A DNA stretch of 64,000 nucleotides from Myxococcales bacterium. Lineage in GTDB: Bacteria; Myxococcota_A; UBA9042. The position numbers and the translations under genes were made by a program. Positions 46,114-57,200 of this stretch are shown one piece after another (positions within the stretch are counted from its first letter, which is position 1; each line of letters starts with the position of its first letter). Below the pieces are notes generated by a model that saw nothing but the letters and a program-made list of their open reading frames with translations, was not told the DNA's origin and did not search any database. The DNA is taken from contig CANLIC010000025.1 in NCBI GenBank assembly GCA_947491025.1, positions 1 through 64,000 of the forward strand. Direction: 5' to 3'.

Positions 46114-46997
46114 GGCGCCTCCGCTCTCATGCCGATTCGGGTGCGCAGGCCGGGCTCGCCGCGCAGGGCCCGCGTGATCGGTCGCTGCTCTGCCGCCCCG
46201 ACGATCCAACAGGCGTCGACGCCGCCTTCGACCAGCGCGACCAGCTCTTCGAGCTTGGCGATCATGCCGCCCTTGACCGCGCCGCTCGCAATCATCGCCC
46301 GCGCCTCGGACGGCGTCAGCGCCGCGCGGTGGGTCTCGGTGCGGCCCAGCTCGCCAAAGACCCCAGGCACGTCAGCGACCGCGATCACGTCGTCGACGGA
46401 GAGGCCAAGGGCGAGCGCCCGCGCGGCGCTGTCGGCGTTCAGGTTGAGCCGGGCGCCGCCGTCGTCCACGCAGAGCGACGACAACACCGGTACAAAGCCA
46501 CCCGCCCACAGCGCTTCGCAGAGCCTGCCGTCGACGGCGCCGGGGTCCGCGACCTCGCCAAAATCGATGGGCTCCGCCTCGCCTGCGACCACGCGCTTGG
46601 GCCGGCGTTGGGCCCGCAGCAAGCGTCCTGAGGCCACCGGCGTCGACACCGCCCGGACGCCTGCCGCCAACAACGCCGCCAGCAGTTCGCTGCCGACGCC
46701 GCCGACCAGCGCCAGCGCCACGACCTCCAGCGTCGCCAGGTCTGTCACCCGTCGCCCAGCGCGAAAAACCGGCTCGATGCCCAGCCGTTGCCCGAGCGCG
46801 CTGGCTTGCGGGCCGCCACCGTGCACCACCACGAGGTCGACCTCATCGCCGATCGCCGCGAGATCTTCGGCCAACGCCTGTCGCTGCGCGCTGTCTTCCA
46901 AGGTGGCGCCGCCGACCTTGACCAAGACCCTGCGTCGCCGCGGCGACCGCGCTTCGTCGACCGTGGCGCTCGCGCCCGCCAGCGGCGACCCGATCAT
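46110..46997 (-). CDS. argB: acetylglutamate kinase
   Basis: Phosphorylates N-acetylglutamate, second step of arginine synthesis. The 295-residue protein has the N-terminal RRRRVLVKVGGATLED, the VVVHGGGPQ glycine motif, LNLNADSAARAL and the C-terminal GAVKGGMIAKLEE. ATG 46997 overlaps the argC stop by ATGA; a GTG six bases upstream is less likely. The acidic TVDEARSPRRR N-terminus is a short extension. Confidence 0.95.
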   Translation of the reverse strand: MIGSPLAGASATVDEARSPRRRRVLVKVGGATLEDSAQRQALAEDLAAIGDEVDLVVVHGGGPQASALGQRLGIEPVFRAGRRVTDLATLEVVALALVGGVGSELLAALLAAGVRAVSTPVASGRLLRAQRRPKRVVAGEAEPIDFGEVADPGAVDGRLCEALWAGGFVPVLSSLCVDDGGARLNLNADSAARALALGLSVDDVIAVADVPGVFGELGRTETHRAALTPSEARAMIASGAVKGGMIAKLEELVALVEGGVDACWIVGAAEQRPITRALRGEPGLRTRIGMRAEAP

Positions 46998-48130
46998 GGC
47001 CACAGCGCCGGGGCATCGAGCCCGAGGGTCTCAGGCCAGCCGTAGGCGACGTTCATCGCCTGGACCGCCTGCCCGGCGCCGCCTTTGACGAGGTTGTCGA
47101 GCGCGCTGTGGGCGACGACGGTGCGGTGGGCGCCGTAGGGAGCGCCGACTGTGGCCGCCACGTCGACGTACATGCTGCCCTTGACTGCAGCGACCTCGGG
47201 CAGGCGGCTGTGCAGGACCCGCACCAGGGGCTCGCCGTCGAAGCAGTCCCGCAGCAGCGCCTGCACCGCCTCGGGCGTCAGCGACGCGTCGACGTCAAAG
47301 AAGCAGCTGGTGAGGATGCCGCGCGAGAGCGGCGCGCTGACCGGCACGAAGTCGAGGCCGAAGCCCTCCGCCGTCGCCCCGCCGCCGCGCCCGGCGCTGG
47401 CCCGCCGCAGATTGAGCTCGATCTCCGGCGTGTGCTGGTGATCCAACGCCTTGTAGGGGCGCAAGTTGACGGCCCGCACTGGGTGATGCGTCCCCGCCTG
47501 TGGGTTGGCGCCCGAGCCCGACGAGCCGGTCATGGCGCTGACCCGTACCCTCCCCTGGAGCAGGCCGGCGCGGGCGAAGGGCAGCAGGGCCAAGGTGATG
47601 GCGGTGGCGAAGCATCCGGGGCTGGCGATGGCCCGGGCGCCCTGCAAGCCCACGCGGTCCAACTCCGGCATCCCGTAGGCCCAGGTGCCGAGCCGGTCGG
47701 GAAAAGGGTGGGCGCAGCCGTAGAACTGCTGGTAGGTGCTGGCGTCGTCGAGCCGCCAGTCGCCCGACAGGTCGATGACCGCGCAGCCGAGGCGCTGGTA
47801 GGCGTCGCCCACGAGTGCGCTCGTCCGGTGCGGCAGGCCGAGGAACACCAGGTCGGCGTCCTTTGCGACCGCAGCCGGCTCCGCGTCCTCCACCCGCAGC
47901 GCGCATTGCGGTGACAGGTTGGGGTGGACCTCATCGATGCGCTGGCCGATGGCGTCCTTGGCAACGACGCGCCGGATCTCCACGTGCGGATGGCGCAGCA
48001 ACAAGCGCAGCAGCTCCGCGCCGCCGTAGCCGGTCGCGCCGATGATGGCCACCCGCACCCGCGGTCGCGTCTCTGGCGCGTCAGGATCGCGGCGGTGGGT
48101 CTCTGGCTGCTGTGTCGCGCCTTGCATCAT
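46994..48130 (-). CDS. argC: N-acetyl-gamma-glutamyl-phosphate reductase
   Basis: Reduces the acyl phosphate from ArgB with NADPH. 378 residues, with N-terminal RVAIIGATGYGGAELLRLL, the catalytic cysteine in ASPGCFATA and the later MTGSSGSGANP and HTPEIELNL motifs. ATG 48130 (with a second ATG three bases on) follows GGGAGAAG. The frame opens 76 bases after the stop of the giant TPR gene, and its stop overlaps the argB start. Confidence 0.95.
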   Translation of the reverse strand: MMQGATQQPETHRRDPDAPETRPRVRVAIIGATGYGGAELLRLLLRHPHVEIRRVVAKDAIGQRIDEVHPNLSPQCALRVEDAEPAAVAKDADLVFLGLPHRTSALVGDAYQRLGCAVIDLSGDWRLDDASTYQQFYGCAHPFPDRLGTWAYGMPELDRVGLQGARAIASPGCFATAITLALLPFARAGLLQGRVRVSAMTGSSGSGANPQAGTHHPVRAVNLRPYKALDHQHTPEIELNLRRASAGRGGGATAEGFGLDFVPVSAPLSRGILTSCFFDVDASLTPEAVQALLRDCFDGEPLVRVLHSRLPEVAAVKGSMYVDVAATVGAPYGAHRTVVAHSALDNLVKGGAGQAVQAMNVAYGWPETLGLDAPALWP

Positions 48131-48206
48131 CGCCGGCTTCTCCCTGGGCTCGCCGAGGGCGGCAGCGTCGGTCCATCCTGGGCCCTGCGGGAGTCCGCCG
48201 GCCGCT

Positions 48207-51200
48207 TCAGGCGCCGCGAAGCCCTTCGAGCGCCGCTGGCAGGCCAGGCACCAACTCAAGCGCCCGGTTGAACGACGCCCGCGCCTGCGGCCGCTTGCCT
48301 TGCCGGAGCCAGCAGTGCCCGAGCAGGACCGAAGCCGTCGCGCGGTCTTGGAGGCTGGCGCTCTCGGCGTTTGCGCTCGCGACCTTCTCGAGGTCCGCAA
48401 TCGCGCGGGGCACATCGTCGACCGCGAGTGAGGTCCGGCCATGGCCGAGCAGCGCTTCGACGTCCTGCGGCCCCGACGCCAGCGCAGCGCGGTACAGGGC
48501 CCGCGCCTCTTGGTGGCGGTTGAGGTGCTCGAGCAGGGCGGCAGCCCGCCGTGTCGCAGCCGGCACCTCTTCGCGCGCGCCCATGCGACGCAGCCGCTCC
48601 AGGGCCTGAAGTTGCAGGTCTGCAGCCTCGTCCAGCTTGCCCTGCCGGGTTCGCAACAGGGCCAGCGTTCCGAGCGCGTGGGCATCGTGCGGAGCGGCCT
48701 CGACCGATGCCAGCAGCGGCGCCTCGGCTTCGTCGTCGCGTCCGAGCTCGAGCAGGAGCGCGCCCAGGCGGGTCAGCACCTCGACCCGCATCGAGTCGCC
48801 CTCGTCCATCGCTTCGAGCCAGTGGCGGAACGCCTCGACGAGCGCCTCGGTGCTGCCGCGCACGTGGTAGAGCTCGCAAAGACGGGCGTGGGCATCGTAG
48901 CGACGCCGATCGAGCCGCAGCAGCCGCTGCAGGGCCGAGATCGCCTTAGCGGGTTGGTCCAGCCGATCGCTGTACAGCGAGGCCAGGCGCCCGAGCAGCC
49001 GCAGCTTGCGCACCGGATCTTGCGTACTGCGAACCAACGCCTCGAGGCCCGCCGCCGCCTGCTCTGGCTCGTCACTGGCGGCGAGGACCAGGCCACGCAG
49101 CGACGCCGCCTCGCCGTCGCCCGGGGCAAGCGACTCCAGCTCCTTCAGCCAGCGCTGCGCGTCGTCGTCGGCGTCGACGGCCAGGCGCGCCGCTTTACGG
49201 ACCAGCAACAGACGCTCTTGCCGCGGCAAGTTGCGGCGCAGGCGCGATTCTGCCGCGTCGCGGAAGGCCGCCCAGTCGCCCGCAGCCTCGGCGGCCTCGA
49301 GCAACTCGACCGCCAGCGCGTCATTGTCGGGCGCGTCGACCAGCGCCCGAGCGAGCGCCTCGCGCGCTCCCTGGGCATCGCCCTGACCCTGCAAGGCCAT
49401 GGCGAGCTTGCGCAGCACGACGACGCGAGTCGGCCCTGCCGGGATGCCCTCAGCGCGCCGTCGCAGCAACGCGATGAGGGCGGCAGGCTCCTGCGCCTGC
49501 CGCTCCAGCTGGACGAATGCCTCATCGCTGCTTGGGTCGGTGGCGAAGGCCTCGCGGTAGGCGTCGAGCGCAGCCGCGCGATCGTCGAGGCGGTTGAGCA
49601 GTCGCGCAGCCTCATTGAGGGCCCGCACCTTGTCGGCGCCCTTGCTGCGCAGGCCGACCGCCTGGAGCGCCTCGGCTCGCCCTGCCAGGTCGTCGGTCGA
49701 CTCGAGCGCGTCGGCGATCGACTGCCACGGCCCCGGGTCGTCGTCGAGCAGCCAGCCGAGCTCGCGCCACGCCGAGATCGCCTCGTCGACCGCGCCCGCG
49801 GCCGCCGCTACGGCCGCGATTTCGTTGAGCAACGCCACGCGAGCTGCGTCGTCCGTCGCGAATGCGAGCCGCTCACGACGCAGGGCGCAGAGGTCGAGCC
49901 ACCGCTCCTCGACTTGGAGCTGGGCGTCCAAAGCGTCAAACGCGTCTGTCCGCGCGGAGTCGGCCGCCATCAGCGCCCGCAGCAGCGACTCGCGGGTCGG
50001 CCGGGCCGCTGCGTCCTGTGGCAACGCCGCGAGCAGACGGTCGAGCGCCGCGATCAGGGCCGCAGTGTCGGTCGACACCCGGCGCAGCCCCTCGAACGCC
50101 TCCGCGATGGCAGCCGAGGTGCCGACCTGGCTCGCGATCTCGACCAAGATGCCAGCGCTCAGGCTGTCGCCAAGCTCGACCGCGCGCCGAGCGACCGCCG
50201 TCGCCTGGGGCAACCTGCCGACACGCAGCAGCGCCGCCGCCAGCTCGCGGTTGTCCTCGACCGTGCCCTGCTCGCCACGGAGGCCGATGCGGCGCTCCAG
50301 CGCCCCGATCAGGCCCTCGTCGTCGCCACGACGGCGATAGGCGCGCGCCAGCGACTCGATGGCGTCGCGTTGCAGGCCCGTCTGCAGCGACAGACGCTCC
50401 AGCCGCGCGCTCGCCTCCGCGTCATGCGGCTGCTCATCCAAATGCGCTCGCAGGTGCGTCAATGCGGCGCGCGTCCGGCCGATCGGCTCCACCAGCAAGT
50501 CGGCGAGCTCCAATCGCAGCGGTCCGATGTCGCCACCGCCGGCCATCACCGCGCGATCGAGGTCGGCTGCCAACCGGACCGGGTCGCCTTGGGCGCGACG
50601 GAGCGCCAAGACAGTGGCACGGACCTCGCGGTCCTGGGGCAGCTGATCCCAGACTCGACCCCAGATGTCGGCGGCGCGCGCGGTGTCCCCGAGCTCTTCG
50701 GTCGCAGCCGTGGCAGCCACCGCGGCGATCGCTCGCATGGCGTCGGCGTTCAGATCGTCGCGGTCGATCGCCGCCTCGGCGGCCTCGAGCCAACCGATGA
50801 TGCTGTCGCTCGCCGCAGCGCTGATGCGCAGCGAAGCCAACACCTCGGCGGTTCCGGGTTCGCCGGCCACGGCGAGCCAGGCCTCGAGCGCCGCGTGGAC
50901 GCTGTCGGCACCTCCCGTGGCATTGGAGGCTTCCGCGGCCCGGCTGACGGCGTCGGCAGCGGCTGCCGCCAGCGCCCGCGCGACCCGCACGCGATCGCCG
51001 TCACCCGCGACCGCCATCGCGCGCTGCTCCAGGGTGCGCGCCAGCTCTGGCGAGCCTGCGTGACGCAGCGCGGGGCAGAGATCGTCCAGCGCCTCCAGCG
51101 CATAATCGCCGTCCTCGGCATGGCGGGCGATCGCGGCGCAGAGATCGGCGTCCGCGCCGCACAGGACGACGAGCGCCGTTGCGCGCTGAACGTCACCGGG

Positions 51201-54200
51201 CTCCTTGTGCGTTGCCAGGGCCAAGGCCAGCGCGGACGCTGCCTGAGTGCGCAGCGCGATATCGGCCTCGGCCAGACGGGCCAGCAGCGCATCGAAACGA
51301 TCGCGGTCGCCACCTGCGGATTGCAGCGCGCGCGCGCTCCAATCCAGGGCCATCCCAGCGTCCGCCAGAGGCCCGTCGGCGTGCGCCACGAGATCGTCAA
51401 GCAGCGCGAGTCGCCCCGCGTCGTCGGCGCTGTGTCCGACCCGCTGGAGCAGCGCCGAGGCGAACACGCCGGGATCCGCCGCCGCGTCCAAGCGCCCGAC
51501 GCAGAACGCCAAGGCCGCGTCGGACGCGTCGCCGAGCCGGTGCGCCTCCTCGACCAGGGTCATCACCGCTTGCGAGCTCAGCGCGCTGCGCGCCCCGTCC
51601 GCCGCCGCGCCCTCGCCGCGGATGCGTTCCCACGCCGCAGTCGCGTCGCCGCGCCTGAGGGCTGCCTCTGCGAGGAGCGCCAACAGGGCCGATCGATTCG
51701 CCTCTGAAGCTGCGCTTAGCGCGCCGTCAGCCAGCGCGTCGGCGTCTTCATCGTTTGCGGCCATCGCCTCGCGGACCAGGGTCAGGCGCTCGTCGTCGCC
51801 AAGGGCGCCGGCTTGCAGCAGCTCGCGCTCGATCTGGCGCGCCGCCGCCGCTTGCCCATGGCTGCGGCGCAGGGCTGCGGCTGCCCGCAAGGCCTCGGCC
51901 CGCTGCGCTGGATCGGCGTTGGCGTGGGCCTCGTCGACCAGGGTCTCGGCGAGCGCGTCGTCCTGGCCGCTCTCGGACAGCAAGTGGTGCAGCCTAGCGC
52001 GCACCTCGGCGCCGGCGCCGGCCTCCAGCGCGAGCCGAAGCCAGGCGCCAGCGGTGTCGAATTCACCGTCCGCCTCGGCGATTCCTGCCGCGCGCACCAG
52101 CAGGTCGGCGCGCGTCGCCTCGCTCGGTGCCGCCTCCGCCGCCGCCAGCAGCCGATCGAGCAGCTCGTCGCGGCGCTCGGAGCCAAGGCTCGCCTCCAAG
52201 GCGGCCCAACGACCTGGATCTTCTGGGCAAAGTACCGCGAGCTGTCCAAGCGCCGGCGCGGGATCTTCGGCCAAGCGTGCCACTTCACCGAGGGCTCGCA
52301 GCGCAAGGTCGCGTCCGGAGTCGCTGGCCATGGCGGCATCGGCCCTGCGCTGCCAAAGCTGTGCCACCGCAGCAGGGTCTTGCCCCTCGAGCGCTGCAGC
52401 GATCGCGTCCGCGTCAACGTCGCTCGGCAGGTCCGCGCCGTGCAGCGCCAGCAGCAAGGACGCAGCGTCGGTGGCGGCGCTCGGGTCGGAAGTCGCGCCG
52501 GCCAAGGAGGCCCGCGCCCACTCACGCGCCTGCGACGGCGCCTCGGTGGCCGACAGTCGCGCCGCCCGCAGCAGTCGCGCCGGGGCATCCACTGCGCCTT
52601 GCGCTGTGACGGCGAGCAGGGCTGCGGCGTCGAGATGGAGGCCGGCGCCCTCGCCGATCGCCAGCGCCAGCGTCACGGTCTCATCGCGGCGTGGCCCCAG
52701 CGCCTCGGCCTCTACCGCCGCCGTCAGCAGCGCGAACGCGGCAGCGCTCTCGCCGTCTTCGCTCAGGTGGCCGGCAAGGGTCAGCCGCCTGCCGTGGGCC
52801 AACTCGGCGTCATCGCCTGCGGCCGCGAGGGCCTGCTCCCGGTGCGCCCTCAGGCGCGCGCGGCCAGCGTCGCCGAGGCCCTCGAACAAGGCTTCGCGCA
52901 TCGTCCAGGCGTCGTCGTCAGCCGGCGCCTCGCCAAGCAACAGGTCCAGGGCGGTGATCGCGACCTCGACGCCGTCAGAACGGTCCATCGTCCGCTCGAC
53001 CATGGCCAGCAGCTGGGTTCGCCGGGCGTCGCGGTCGCTCAGGAGCGCGATGGCGTCGTTGGCCTCGGCAAAGCGCTCTGCGGCGACCAGCGCCTCGACG
53101 TGGCGCGTAATCGCAGCCACATCGCCGCCGTCGCGCGCCAAGCGACCGCCGATCTCTAGGGCAGCCTCGGCTTCGCCCGCCGCCAAGAACAGGCGCTGGG
53201 CGCGCTGCAGCAGGTCGCGTCGGACAACGGCGTCGTCGATGCTGTCGGCCGCCATTCCCAGCGTTGCGGCAACCGTTCCCGGCGGCACCGACTCACCGTT
53301 CTGCTCAACGCCGGCAAGCGCCTCCATCTGGGCGGCGATGTCGGGCAGTTCGGGCGCTGCGTTCAGCGCGTCAGACAGCGCCTCCAGCGCGGCCATGGGT
53401 CGGCCGAGGCCGATGGCACGCAGGGTCGCTTGAGCCAGCCGCAGCTCGCCGAGCGCGACGCCGCTGAGTTTTTCAGCGCGCAAGTCGAGGACGCGGTCCT
53501 GGTCCGCGAGATCGCCTCGCACCGCCAGCAGCTCAGCCAGCGATGAGAGGGCGTCGTCGTCGCCAGCGCTCGCCAGCCCCAGCGCCGCAGCGGCGGCCTC
53601 GTCGTCGGTCGGGTCGATGTTGAGGGCGCGCAAAAGCAAGCCGAGCGCGGCGTCCGGGGCCTGCGCCGCCTCCAGGGCCGCGAGCTCGCGCAGCCCGGCG
53701 GAGAGCGGCTCAACCTCGGCGGGCGCCAGGCTGTCGATGTGTTGGCGCAGCCCGGCCCGCAGCGCAGCGTCGTTGCCGTGCGCACGCAGCGCTTCGAGCC
53801 GCCCTTGCCATACGCTCGCCTCGCCGGGCAGCGCCTGGGTCGCCCGCTCCAGTGCGTCGAGTGAGGCGCCTTGATCGTTGCGCTGGTGGGCGTGTGCGTC
53901 GGCGAGCCGAAGCCAGCGAGCGGCTTGCTCTCCGGCCGGGGCGCCTTGGCGCGCGCCGCTTGCGAGCTGCGCTTCGAGCACCTGCACCAGCGCGTCGCCG
54001 TCTCGTGCGTCGCGCCAAAGCGCCTCTAGCGCCTCAAGCGGCGCGCCGTCATCGGGGCGCAACGTCGCCAGCGCTTGCCACGCTTGAGCGGCTGCCTCAG
54101 GTCGTCCGCGGGCTTCGGCCCGGCGCGCCACGCGCAGCAGCAGGGCTGCGCGCAATGCGTCGTCGTCGACGACAGATTCGGCTGCAGTTGCAGCACCCTC

Positions 54201-57200
54201 TGGACGCGCGTCCACCCTGCCGATGCCCGCAAAGGCGGCGAGCATGGCGTCGAATTCCGCCTCAAGCCCGCCGCGTGCGGCCACCGCTTCGGTCTGCTGC
54301 CAGAGCGCCTCGTCCGTCGGTGCCAACCGGAGGGCCCTTCGCAGGCTTCCGAACGCGGCCGCGAAGTCGCCGAGGCTCTTCTCCTGCAACAATGCGAGAT
54401 CGCGAAGTTGCTGCAAGCCCGCGCCGGGGTCGCCGTCGTCGACGCTCCGCTCCAAGGCGCGCGCCAATTCGTCGAGTCGGCCGTGCTTGCGGGCCACGGG
54501 CGCGACCAGCGCCGCCGCGCGTCCCTGCAACGCGTCGATTTCCATCCGGGCGGCGACGATGGCAAAGACGGCTTCGTCTGTATCATCAAAGGCGTCGGCG
54601 TCAGCCAGCGCTCGCATCCGCGGCTCGGCGAGATCGAGCAGACGGCCGTCTTCCAGGTCCGAGAGCTCGGCCCGCTCGATGAAGGCGCTGCCCCACAGCG
54701 CGCTGTCGTGCAGGCCTGCCGTCAGCAGCTCGTCGAGCAAGGCGCGCAACGCGTCTGGGCCGCCGCTGGCCCGCGCCGCTTCGCGCAGTCCGATCCAGGC
54801 GCCTTCGGCCCCTGGGCGCAGCGCCAGCGCACGCCGCCACAGCTGACTCGCGGCTGCCGGATCGCCCGCGACGCCGTCTGCCAGGCTCGCTGCCCGCAGC
54901 AGTGCGTCCGCCGCAGCGTCGTCGCTGGCCAGCGCCGCACCGGACTCGATGGCGCGGAGCGCAGCCGGCCAATCTTTGGTCGCCTCTGCCAGCATCTCGG
55001 CCCGGGCCCAGTCCTCCGCCGTCGACGCTGCGCCCATGCGCGCCTGCCAGGCGGCGTGGGCCTTGGGCAGGCTGGCGTCGTTGGCGAGCGCGAGCTGAAC
55101 GGCCAGCTCCAGCAGCGTCCGCGCCTCGGTCGTGGCCTCGGCGGCCTCCAGGCTGTCCGCGCGCTCCAGCAGCGCCTCGACGGCGAGGTCGGGCGCGCCA
55201 AGTTGTTCCGACGTCGCCGCCAGTTCGGCGCCGAGCCTCGTCCAAGCGTCCTGCCGCGACAGGGCAACCACCCCGTGGGTCGACACCACGGCTGTGCCCG
55301 ACTCCGCGGCCTGCACATCCAACTGTGCCTGTGACCATGCAGCGGCCAACGTGTCGACATCGGCCTGCAACAGCGCGATCTCAGCGTCCCAGGCCCGCTC
55401 CGAGTCGCCAACCTCGGCCGCGGCGAGCGCGATCCGGGCGTGGATGGCCAGACGCTCGACGTCGCTCGCCACCTCGATCCAAGTCCCAAGCGCCACCAGC
55501 GCCTGCGCTGGGTCACCGGCGGCGCGGGCTGCGCGGGCGGCGAGGTCGGCGCAGCGGGCGATTCGGGCGGCGTCCGCGGCCTGCTCCGCATGCTGCAGCG
55601 CGGCGAGGCCGAGCGCAGCGGCCACGTCATCGGCGGCGTCCAGGGTCGCGATCTGGGCCGCCAGCCAGAGGTGATCGGCGGCCGGCGCCGGCGCCAGACC
55701 CTCGGCGAGGCCGATCAGGTGCTCGCGTAGCGCCAAGCGGTCACCTGCCTCCTCAGCGGGGAGCTGCGCCCAAGCCGCTGCGAGGGCTGTGGCGTCGAGA
55801 TTCGCGATCGCCAAGCGTACCGCGGCGCGCGCCACCAGGGGCGTGCCGGGCTCCTGGTCTGCCAATCGTGGCGCCCATCGTGCCAGCATCTGCTCCGCTG
55901 CCGCGTCGCTGCGGGAAACCGACAGCGCGGCCGCCACGCCTTCGCGCAGAAGGCCGACGCGGTCGCGGTCTGCGGCGTCGCTGCCGCCAGGGGCGTCGAG
56001 GATCGCCGCCGCGAGCGCCAGCGCCTCTGCAGACCGTCCCGCGGCCGCGAGTTGTTGCACGGCGCCTGCGCGCGCCTCGAGATCGCCTGGGTTGGCGGCA
56101 ACGGCCTCCAGCAGCAGCGAGAGCCCGTAGACCGTGTCGCCGGTCTCGCTCGCCAGGGCTGCCGCTTCGGCACGCAAGGCCCCAAGCGCCGGATCATCCG
56201 CGGCGGCCAGCTCGATGCGCCGCTGCAACGACCGCAGCAACAGGGTCGAGGCGGGGTAGGCCCGCAAGGCAGCCAGGGCGATTTCGAGGCGGGCGATTGC
56301 GCCTACGGACGCCGCAACCTCTTGCTTTGGGGCACCCGAAGCCGTCGCATCGGCCGAAGCCGGAGCAGCGTCGTCGCCGGCGTCTGCCGCTGCGTCTGCC
56401 GCTGCGTCTGCCGCTGCGTCTGCCGCTGCGTCTGCCGCTGCGCCTGCCGCTGCGTCTGCTGCTGCGTCGCCGCGCCCGTCCGGAGCCGCGTCCGTCGCCA
56501 CGCCATCGCGCCGTACGGCCTCGTCGGCTGCCAGCAGTGCCGCGGTGGCAGCGCTATGGAGCTCCGCGTCGGGCGGTCCCTCCAGCGCGGCGGCGACGAG
56601 GGCGTGTTGGTCGCTCGTGGGCAACGCGAGCAAGTGCGACGCGCCGAGCGTCTTGAGCAGCAACTCGCGTGCTTCGGCCGGACGCGACTGCGAAAGCGCG
56701 CGGTGCAGGCGCAGCAAGCGGGCCGCGTCGCAGGGGCCTTGGCTGCACGTACGCGCCAGCTGGCGCAGCGCCTGCAGGTGTGCGTCGGCGTCCGGCAGGT
56801 CCCCGTCGGAAGTCGAGAGCGCGATGATCTCGTCCAAAACCTCAAAAAGGGCCTGGCGCGCCTGAGCGTCGCCGACCAGCGTCCGCCGCTCGAGCACCGT
56901 CGCCCGCCGCCGCAGCAACTCAAGCAGAAGCAGCGCGTCGCCTGCCTCACGCTCGACCTGGGCCAAGGCTGCGAGCGCGTCGGCGTGATCGGGCGCCAAC
57001 GCCAGGACGCGGTGCCAGGCCTCAGCGGCGCGATCGGGGCTGTTCAGCGCGCCTTCGGCGAGCTGCGCCATCTCGACCGCGACCAGCAGCGCCTTGTCGC
57101 CTTGAGCGGAGGCCAGGCGGGTGCCGAGCAGCACATAGAGGCGCTCGAACTCGCCGGCGCTGCGGTAGCGCATCTCGAAGTGATTGAGGGCGTCAACGTT

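Noticed and set aside
48441..51707. A 1088-codon open frame on the plus strand
   Set aside because: Antisense to the giant TPR gene, low-complexity Arg/Gln-rich translation, no ribosome site or family motif.
51247..53433. A 728-codon open frame on the plus strand, Ser/Ala-rich
   Set aside because: Also antisense to the giant TPR gene; composition reflects complementary codons of Ala-rich helices.
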